Both the position numbers and the translations under genes were made by a program. The notes under the pieces were generated by a model that worked only from the letters and a program-made list of their open reading frames with translations, ran no database searches and was not told the DNA's origin. This document shows, piece by piece, positions 56,005 through 64,000 of a DNA stretch of 64,000 nt (its first letter is position 1; each line of letters begins with the position of its first letter). This stretch comes from Siphonodentalium dalli (taxonomy: Eukaryota; Mollusca; Scaphopoda; Gadilida; Siphonodentaliidae): assembly GCA_032622095.1 (NCBI GenBank), contig CP136066.1, forward strand, positions 172,917,164-172,981,163, written 5' to 3'.

Positions 56005-57905
56005 GGGGGAGGTCAAGTGACCAATTTTGAATGGGGATTTCCATGCAAATCTCCCCAGAAAATAGTTATATATGAAGCAGTTGTCTGGGAACTAAAGCAG
56101 CCATATGATTAAACAGACATAACATTTAACAGGTGGCTGGGCTTCGTAAATAGACACTTTTTGCTATAAATCCAGGGGGGGGTCGGAAAAAATTACAGGA
56201 TACAAGGACCGGGTGGGCGGGTGTCCCCGAGCCCGGAATGCAGATTTTTTTCTGATGTCATGCAATATTTTTCCAAAATCATTTCTAAGACAAATTACAG
56301 CTTCAAAATGAATTGAAACAATCGGGATTCATATAGTAGTGCATGCTATAGCCTTATACAAGTGAGGGGGGCTCTATATTTTATTTTTTCCCCCACAATT
56401 TCTCCCTTTAACCGTTGAAACCATGGGGTGGGTCCGGTTTTGGTCGAGGAAAAAAAATTGCAATGAACAAAATTCCATTCTCATCTTTTCTCATAGTTTA
56501 TCATGGCTTTTTAAACTTATTATACGTAGAGGATACCTGCGTGTTTTGAGTGAATACCGGAAGTATCTCATGAGTGGTCACAGTGAGATACTGGAATCAT
56601 CACGAGTGGCCTTCAGGCCACGAGTATCTCACTGTGACCACGAATGAGGTAATTCCGGTATTCACTCAAAACACGTTTTTTATAGGCGCTATTTACTAAA
56701 TTAGATCGAGGAATTAATTCAAAATCGAACTGATTCCGATTCACATCGGCAATACAATTTCTGCACAACAAACAGAGAGACCACGTGGTTCAATAAAATA
56801 CTGTCGATAACTCAGAATACACATGCTTCAAATGTGCGTAATATATCAGATAACTTTACTTCAAATATACCAACTTACTTGCTTGTGTACTATTAGCAAT
56901 GTGACATTGCATTTTTGTCACTTATTGACACAAAATCGTTATTTGAACAGTGATTGGAGCATTAAAAGGCTCCAGATTCAATCTCAGAGCATCTAATTTT
57001 CAAAATTTTCCGGGGGAGATCCCCTCCCGTACTCCCCCCCCCCCATCAGGCCTTCGGGAGATGCCTTCGGCATCTCCTAGTGGGATACTACTCGCCTCGA
57101 CATTTTATAGGAGAGCTACTCGCCACTCGCCTATAATAATTTTAAGGGGAGCTCCTCATTGCTCACCAGTGATTTCCCACACGGAGAGGACTGGAACTGT
57201 GTTTATTTAATCAAATTGATGGTGTTTTTACTTTACACATGCACATATTTTAACCTATTGCTAATAAGGGACACAACTATCCTGTTAAAGTTGGTATTTT
57301 ACCATTATAACCATAAATATTTGGGTTTTTAAAGGTTTTGTCACTGGTTTTGTTGGCATATTTTTCAGCCATGTGCTTTGTTTATTTTGTGTGGGTGTAC
57401 TTGATCAGCGTTCTCTCAGTTCCGGTGCAGACACAATGAGAGACCCTTACCCTGCCAACAACACATTATTTAGTCGAATTTACAAGATTTTCATAAATTT
57501 TGGGGGTGGGTGTCCGAGACCTGGGTGGAAAAAACTTACGGTCCCGGGTGGATGTCCCAGATCTGGGTGGAAAAAACTTACGCTCCCGGGGTGGTGGGTC
57601 CCCAAAACTGAAAAACACAAAATTTCCACCTTGTATCCGTAATCCCCCCCTGATAAATCTGGAAATACAACTAAACACTTGATCTAGTTTGGAAAAATCA
57701 ATAAAATAAAATACATAAAATTGCTAATGGAACACATTCTAAGCTTTATCCGCCAGATAAATGTGTATTGTTTTCAATACCGCACAAAATGACACCCAGA
57801 AATATCTGCAACTCTGTAATTTTTGCTGCGGAGATTTGCATCTGGGACTAATGTTATATTAGTCCCAGTTTCCATGGAAATGCCCATTCAAAATTGACCT
57901 CCTCC
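56005..57905. mobile_element. TTAA-flanked TIR element, interrupted copy
   Basis: Between TTAA at 56001-56004 and 57906-57909. Aligns with 1085-1493 up to 56172 and again from 57653. Its centre holds the 1480-bp element described next. A second difference is a 27-bp perfect hairpin at 57842-57868 (CTGGGACTAAT…ATTAGTCCCAG) absent from the other copy. Confidence 0.82.
56173..57652. mobile_element. hAT-like insertion, 1480 bp
   Basis: CAGGGGGG at 56173 and CCCCCCTG at 57645-57652, flanked by ATAAATC on both sides (56166-56172, 57653-57659). The CAGGGG terminus is hAT-like, but the duplication is 7 bp rather than 8. Subterminal GGATACAAGG is inverted near both ends. Inside lie a 137-bp foldback (56539-56675, arms GTGTTTTGAGTGAATACCGG) and a two-unit ~46-bp repeat at 57511-57600 ('ctgggtggaaaaaactta'). 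No transposase frame, so non-autonomous. Confidence 0.82.
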
Positions 57906-57909
57906 TTAA

Positions 57910-60061
57910 AACATTCTTGTAAATTAATAGAAATGCACGTACAGCAAGGATTTCGACAGCTATACGACACAGACTGATCACATAATGCCAGAATCGTGTT
58001 CAAATCGGTCCAAAAATGATCAGTTTCCCCATTACTGCCAGATTTTCGTGGGACTATTTTGTCTACCGGTACCGTAGTATTATACATATGTATCTCATAT
58101 TTCATTGACATGTGAATGTAACAATTCACGGAGACAACTAATGCACCTCAATACAGCTTGTTCTCCTGAAAATAAGCTCATATTAATTAACTTATTCCAA
58201 AAACATAAATACGCCCATATCGGCATTATTTGAATCTGAATTACACTCTATATATGAACCTAAATCGACTTACCAGATGTACGAGCTCTTTATAATATGT
58301 TTTCACTGTGATCCGCACCATAAAACGAGTATAAGTCAACTATATGGGCTTATTTCTGAATTAAAAAAATCCCAATATGAACCTATTATATTTAGGTCCA
58401 GTACGAACCTATTTGCATCATGATATGTTGCTCATTAACAGTGAGTTCAATTGTTTTATACGGTATGAGTTGCATGATTCGCTCATTATCCATTCGATAT
58501 TATTAGATTATTTTAATTGCAGTCAGCATTTTAATCGGTGCTATGATAGATGTGATAGGCAACTCAGGATGAGATTGGCCGACAACACCCGGGCCGAAAA
58601 TCTTGCCATTCAGATAGTAACATTGTCAAATCAATAAGAATATTTATTACACTCAATTGGTTTATTTTTGCGAAATGCAGTAAAATGCAGAAGGTTGCAA
58701 AGCGTTCAATAACAAAAACGGTCTTGTCTTGTCCTTGGACAAAAAAACGATTACTCAGACAACGTTCTTGGCGATTCAACTGTAACAGAAAATGTCTTCA
58801 CTAAATTATTAGGTTTAGTCTCCACTAATCACTATAGTACGTTCGTTCGTTTAAATAAAGCAATATCGACTCAAATTTTACTATTCTACAAGTTACAATC
58901 TTCAGAATGTGCACGAACGTAGAACAACACAATTGTGTGCACATGTGACGCGGTGTCACCTGGCTGGATCCGTCATATATACAGTTTAAACCTGCATTGA
59001 CGGTCCAGCCAAACCGGATCTAAGGAGTCGTTTGTGGTCGTTCAGTGGCTGGCTGATTCGGTGAGAGAGCATTCACTCAAACTACCCAGTTACAAAGCGG
59101 ACCACAAGCAGGCCTGTATATATTTACTATTAAGATACGTGTAGCTTATAACTATCCAATCATTGCAAACATTTCTTATCTCGATTAATTTCAAATTATG
59201 TAGATCGTGACACTCTTTGCTTTCGTGGGTTAAGTTATATGTTCAATGTGTTTATTTTCCATTGAAACATGTCCTCCACATACCTGATGGTCCAATACTA
59301 GTTATACTGCTGAACCAGTGACTCGCAAATCCTGACATATATACATATATTTAGTTTGATTAGTCAACTCCTAACCGTAATTAATATATTGACTACCCAG
59401 ATAAGTGTTTTCCAAACAGTATTGTTTCCCCCAGATTCTGTATACTTATGACAATCACAACAAAAATCATATGTCGATCATATGTTCCGACATGCAGAAT
59501 CGAAATTGATCACAAATTCCGAGATACCGGCTTGTATAGGATCAGAAAAACGTAAGAACCTTGCCTAGATACCTAATTCCTGTTAACACAGTTCCGTTTG
59601 ATCACAGAAACGTGCGATTGATCATCAGTAGAAAAAAACGCTTATTACAATTCTAAGAGCGTCTTCAGTAATCTGTCATCTCGCCATCTCGAGCGCTGAT
59701 GATTCTAATGCAGGTTTTTCGCTGGAAACATAAAAAGCCCCGACGGCAGATGGCAATCTTCAACAGATATCGGAGCTAGACTCTCTGTCGCCAGTAACAT
59801 CAATTTAATTTCGATCGGGAAGCCCGGAGAGTGCTAGAGAATGGAGAGAAGACCGGATCGGGTTTACATCGCCGGTATATGATCACGACAACGGTGGCTT
59901 TGGGTTTCACCGACCTGCTCTATGTTTATAAGCTTACCAGACGAACGACACCAAAGTAAACCCCGATCGTTCACGTCTACTTTTACTTTAGATACATATT
60001 AATCCGAATTAACGCTCCTAAATTACTATTTGTTTGGCTTCGGGTGTACAACATATTCGAT
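57910..60061. other. No gene recognised
   Basis: AT-rich and mostly unique. A slightly GC-richer stretch at 59640-59980 has no frame or motif that I can assign. Confidence 0.35.
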
Positions 60062-60175
60062 TCGAGTCGAGGAACCCACCAATCGAAGCTCAAAGTTATA
60101 AGATATCGATTTTTGAAATATGTTATTTTTCACCACCTGGCATATTTGGCGGCCTAGCAAATATTCGACGAGCCG
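60062..60175 (+). repeat. Short dispersed repeat (partner of 36920-37350)
   Basis: 'Cgagtcgaggaacccacc', 'aagctcaaagttat' and 'atatttggcggcctagcaaa' match the two ends of 36920-37350 without the insertion found there. Confidence 0.65.
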
Positions 60176-60851
60176 ACCGACATCCTCTTCCATTCAATTA
60201 GTGCTCACTCAGTCATATCTCACCTCACAGCACAGATGTCTCTGGTAGCACAAATCATTTGTGGAAAGTTTAATCAAAATCAAAATAAATATCTCCGAAA
60301 ATATTACAGAATATATTAGGGGGGACTTTCTTTTTTGAGGTGTTTAGATAAGACGTATTTAGTGTGGTTGGGTCTATTGTTCCAATACCTGCATGTGCCC
60401 CGACCTACACTGTACTGATACTGAACAATCATGTAACCCTTTCTATGCTAACGCATCAATGACGAGTACATATAATTATCCCATGTGAAATGTTGAGATA
60501 ATAAGATATAGGTCGTTTGTTGATTATCTAAACATTTCCCTCAATAAATATGACTCCCTCTGTACTTTTAGTTATCTGTCGTCTGCTTATATTACCTGTA
60601 CATCCATGCAAATCAATAACAGACCATTCCGATGGACACTTTTTTAACTGACTGGGAGAATCCAGTTAGTATAGTTAGGGTTAGTGTAACCCAAAAAGGA
60701 ACACAGCACAAAAACATATTACATATATAACAGTGTGGGGCACAATGGATCGGGACACACGCTATATAACCCATTAGAGCCTCCCCCTGCAACAGTTGCT
60801 AATGGATAGGGCGGTGTGATACAGGAACATATAGTCAAACTCCACGCAACG
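60176..60851. other. No gene seen
   Basis: AT-rich, no supported frame. Confidence 0.4.
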
Positions 60852-61165
60852 CCCTCTACGTTATCATGGCACTGCGATAGATCGCTGCCGGAAGGATGGT
60901 AATGTGCGGACGGATACATCTATTTTTATTTATCGTCGGAACTATATTTAGTCACCTATATATTATCTTATTTGACCACCACAAGTTTGCAATAATGGTA
61001 ATTTTTCGGTATTGATAGGAACAATATGAACTGAGCAAGACATAGACAATAATAATCCTAAAACATAAGAACTAAGATCATGTCAGAAATCCTTACCCAA
61101 TGTCCTTGTGGCAGTGGTATCTCAGCGGAGGGATGGGAGATAACTCTGCCTGACGTTTGGAACAA
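60852..61165 (+). repeat. Dispersed repeat, copy 2 (partner at 7464-7789)
   Basis: Aligned from 'cgccctctacgtta' to 'gggagataactctgcctga'. About 30 bp separate it from the 1353-bp tandem array. Confidence 0.8.
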
Positions 61166-61197
61166 AGTGAATGAATTATCATAAACGAACACATAAA

Positions 61198-61648
61198 GGT
61201 TACACTGGTGTAAATAAGGTTCGGAGAGACCTCTAGCGGATGCGGGAGGAATATATAGGAGAGAATAAAATAGACACTGGGCCCTGATTGGGCAATAGCC
61301 TTGTGTGCTTTTTGCATAAAAAAATCATCACACCTCTTCCCTATGATTTCCCATAGGTAAGATAGCCATTGGCACAGGAATTAACCCTTTGTAGTGAAGT
61401 TTGAATTTGTTGGTGTGGTCTAAAATATGACAGTATTTTTTTATGCGGATCTGACACTAGTTACGAAAACACAAGATTTAAAGGCGAATTCCCTGCTAGA
61501 CAGATATGATTTTTTTGTGTAAAAAGTTTCCCGAAATGTCAATTTTTCAGATTAAAAAAAAAAATTGGACCCATGGTTCATATAGCCAACAGCATACGCT
61601 AAAACGTTAGCACTGAGGCCTATGGAAAACATTTACACCAGTGTAACC
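61198..61648. mobile_element. TIR segment within the 1353-bp unit
   Basis: GGTTACACTGGTGTAAA and its exact complement bound 451 bp. TAAA precedes the left end at 61194-61197 and follows the right end at 61649-61652, a possible 4-bp duplication. The last ~40 bp resemble 7430-7475. It is repeated at 62551-63001 as part of the next unit. Confidence 0.7.
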
Positions 61649-64000
61649 TAAAGGGAAAAATGAACTTTTTGGCATTTTTGATTCCTGGGAGTCACTTTAA
61701 AGTATTTTAATGCATTTTTCACAGCCTGGTCTTTCAGTCCAATGAATCTCCCATGCATGGTGTGGCTATTCTTGCTGCTGATGTCTTCTTTCACTTCCAT
61801 CGGCCAAAAAAATGGTATGATTTTTCATAAAAAATGCCAATTTTTCAAGGTATTTTCAAAAAATTTCAAGGTGGTAATTGTGACATGATAATGCAAATTA
61901 CCCATTACATGAGCATGTCAATGACACACATACCAATTGTTATAAGAAGCTAATCTAACAAGTATTTTGGATTTTATAGCCAGTGATATACAGATATATA
62001 TAATAAAAGTGTCTCATTTTCACTGGTGGGTATGGCCATTTGAAGGTTAATAGCACTAAAACTTGGACACATTTAAGAAAATGCTTCAGCATTTCAAAGA
62101 GAGCATATCTTTGTTCAACTAATTCAATATACACCCACATCCAGTTATCTTGGATCACCCTTGCAGACCTGAAAATGTCATATTTTAGTCTTCCATGTGC
62201 TGATAAAGTCATGTGCTTGATGCTCAGCTGATCAGATCTGGACTCAATGACCTCACATCACCAGAAGTTCTCTCATGGAAAGGATCTTGTACAGTCTTCC
62301 ATAGCTGATCCAAGTTTGCAACACCAGACCCCAAAAACTGTGTGAAAATGGGGCCTGAATATGACTTGTGGTGGAAAAATGTGCTTTTTTGATGAATAAT
62401 GTGTTACTAAGAGTGGGGTTAAATTGTGTGTGATAAATAAAGAACCACAGAAGTGATATTATTTTTGAACACATTTTTTTCATTCATGGGCAATTCTGAA
62501 AAAATGTAGGGTGTTACAATTATTCCGCGAAAAAGCGGGCTATCGCTTTAGGTTACACTGGTGTAAATAAGGTTCGGAGAGACCTCTAGCGGATGCGGGA
62601 GGAATATATAGGAGAGAATAAAATAGACACTGGGCCCTGATTGGGCAATAGCCTTGTGTGCTTTTTGCATAAAAAAATCATCACACCTCTTCCCTATGAT
62701 TTCCCATAGGTAAGATAGCCATTGGCACAGGAATTAACCCTTTGTAGTGAAGTTTGAATTTGTTGGTGTGGTCTAAAATATGACAGTATTTTTTTATGCG
62801 GATCTGACACTAGTTACGAAAACACAAGATTTAAAGGCGAATTCCCTGCTAGACAGATATGATTTTTTTGTGTAAAAAGTTTCCCGAAATGTCAATTTTT
62901 CAGATTAAAAAAAAAAATTGGACCCATGGTTCATATAGCCAACAGCATACGCTAAAACGTTAGCACTGAGGCCTATGGAAAACATTTACACCAGTGTAAC
63001 CTAAAGGGAAAAATGAACTTTTTGGCATTTTTGATTCCTGGGAGTCACTTTAAAGTATTTTAATGCATTTTTCACAGCCTGGTCTTTCAGTCCAATGAAT
63101 CTCCCATGCATGGTGTGGCTATTCTTGCTGCTGATGTCTTCTTTCACTTCCATCGGCCAAAAAAATGGTATGATTTTTCATAAAAAATGCCAATTTTTCA
63201 AGGTATTTTCAAAAAATTTCAAGGTGGTAATTGTGACATGATAATGCAAATTACCCATTACATGAGCATGTCAATGACACACATACCAATTGTTATAAGA
63301 AGCTAATCTAACAAGTATTTTGGATTTTATAGCCAGTGATATACAGATATATATAATAAAAGTGTCTCATTTTCACTGGTGGGTATGGCCATTTGAAGGT
63401 TAATAGCACTAAAACTTGGACACATTTAAGAAAATGCTTCAGCATTTCAAAGAGAGCATATCTTTGTTCAACTAATTCAATATACACCCACATCCAGTTA
63501 TCTTGGATCACCCTTGCAGACCTGAAAATGTCATATTTTAGTCTTCCATGTGCTGATAAAGTCATGTGCTTGATGCTCAGCTGATCAGATCTGGACTCAA
63601 TGACCTCACATCACCAGAAGTTCTCTCATGGAAAGGATCTTGTACAGTCTTCCATAGCTGATCCAAGTTTGCAACACCAGACCCCAAAAACTGTGTGAAA
63701 ATGGGGCCTGAATATGACTTGTGGTGGAAAAATGTGCTTTTTTGATGAATAATGTGTTACTAAGAGTGGGGTTAAATTGTGTGTGATAAATAAAGAACCA
63801 CAGAAGTGATATTATTTTTGAACACATTTTTTTCATTCATGGGCAATTCTGAAAAAATGTAGGGTGTTACAATTATTCCGCGAAAAAGCGGGCTATCGCT
63901 TTAGGTTACACTGGTGTAAATAAGGTTCGGAGAGACCTCTAGCGGATGCGGGAGGAATATATAGGAGAGAATAAAATAGACACTGGGCCCTGATTGGGCA
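61198..64000 (+). repeat. 1353-bp tandem repeat, two full units and a third cut by the window end
   Basis: Units start at 61198, 62551 and 63904 with GGTTACACTGGTGTAAA. All three pairs of chance reading frames in the two full units are identical, and inspected stretches show no difference. The first 451 bp of each unit form a TIR segment with a perfect 17-bp inverted terminus (61198-61214 and 61632-61648) and TAAA on its outer sides in unit 1. The remaining 902 bp are AT-rich, non-coding, and end in a small CCGCGAAAAAGCGG hairpin. Confidence 0.95.

Noticed and set aside
61955-62483. Frames repeated identically at 63308-63836
   Set aside because: Identity reflects the 1353-bp tandem duplication. 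The peptides are short, AT-driven and have no motif, so repetition is not evidence of selection.
62521-62550. CCGCGAAAAAGCGG hairpin as a bacterial-type terminator
   Set aside because: The window is clearly eukaryotic, no T-run follows, and the hairpin is part of a tandem repeat unit.

Overview
This is gene-poor, repeat-dense animal nuclear DNA. No complete host gene, rRNA, functional tRNA or CRISPR array is visible. The most likely source is a marine mollusc, probably a bivalve. The reasons are a tRNA-headed SINE ending in AATCAATCAATC, several elements carrying GTCC/GTCT or ACAG tetranucleotide runs beside stock phrases such as 'accaagtttcatcgaaatc', long CT/GA and TA microsatellites, and generally AT-rich sequence with isolated GC-rich patches. 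The species cannot be named from this.

Layout. 1-7 kb: a GACCTTGAATTG-family repeat (527-1003), two TTAA-flanked elements (1085-1493, 3008-3497), a foldback-ended repeat (2340-2900), small palindromes near 4.4-4.7 kb, and a 1.9-kb TIR element (5091-7025). 7-11 kb: dispersed repeats, a full-length SINE with a 14-bp target duplication (9583-9878) and, 37 bp further on, a hAT-like MITE with an 8-bp duplication (9916-10289). 11.6-13.8 kb: a CT-rich tract, then a GA-rich composite tandem repeat of opposite strand sense. 15.4-15.8 kb: nested palindromes. 16.4-19.3 kb: a diverged ~700-bp duplication, each copy holding an identical 24-nt segment between good splice-site consensuses. 20.3-23.9 kb: the best-preserved transposon, with 54-bp identical TIRs, ten subterminal motifs, a broken minus-strand C2H2-finger gene and a nested Mutator-like (MULE) relic.

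24-31 kb: a TIR element with a TTAA element inside it, a canonical piggyBac-type MITE (27990-28381) with a double-hairpin element inside it, a CA/CT microsatellite, a minus-strand tRNA-derived SINE, and a 256-bp near-perfect palindrome. 32-37 kb: a tandem repeat array interrupted by the second copy of the 5-7 kb element, which itself carries a retrotransposon-like insertion. 37.5-38.5 kb: the longest credible reading frame, broken by one TGA. 40-48 kb: a SINE fragment, a 23-bp minisatellite, more TIR elements, a ~165-bp tandem repeat and a TTAA element at 48364-48973. 51.8-54.4 kb: a four-unit array of the GACCTTGAATTG family between (TA)n tracts. 54.9-57.9 kb: a TA-flanked MITE and a TTAA element with a 1480-bp hAT-like insertion. 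61.2-64 kb: a 1353-bp tandem repeat with apparently identical units, running off the window end.

The genes form no pathway. What coding remains is transposon-derived and decayed. The value of the window is its record of nested insertions, many of which can be ordered in time from target duplications and interrupted copies. All family names rest on visible termini, target duplications and remembered motif patterns. No search was run.
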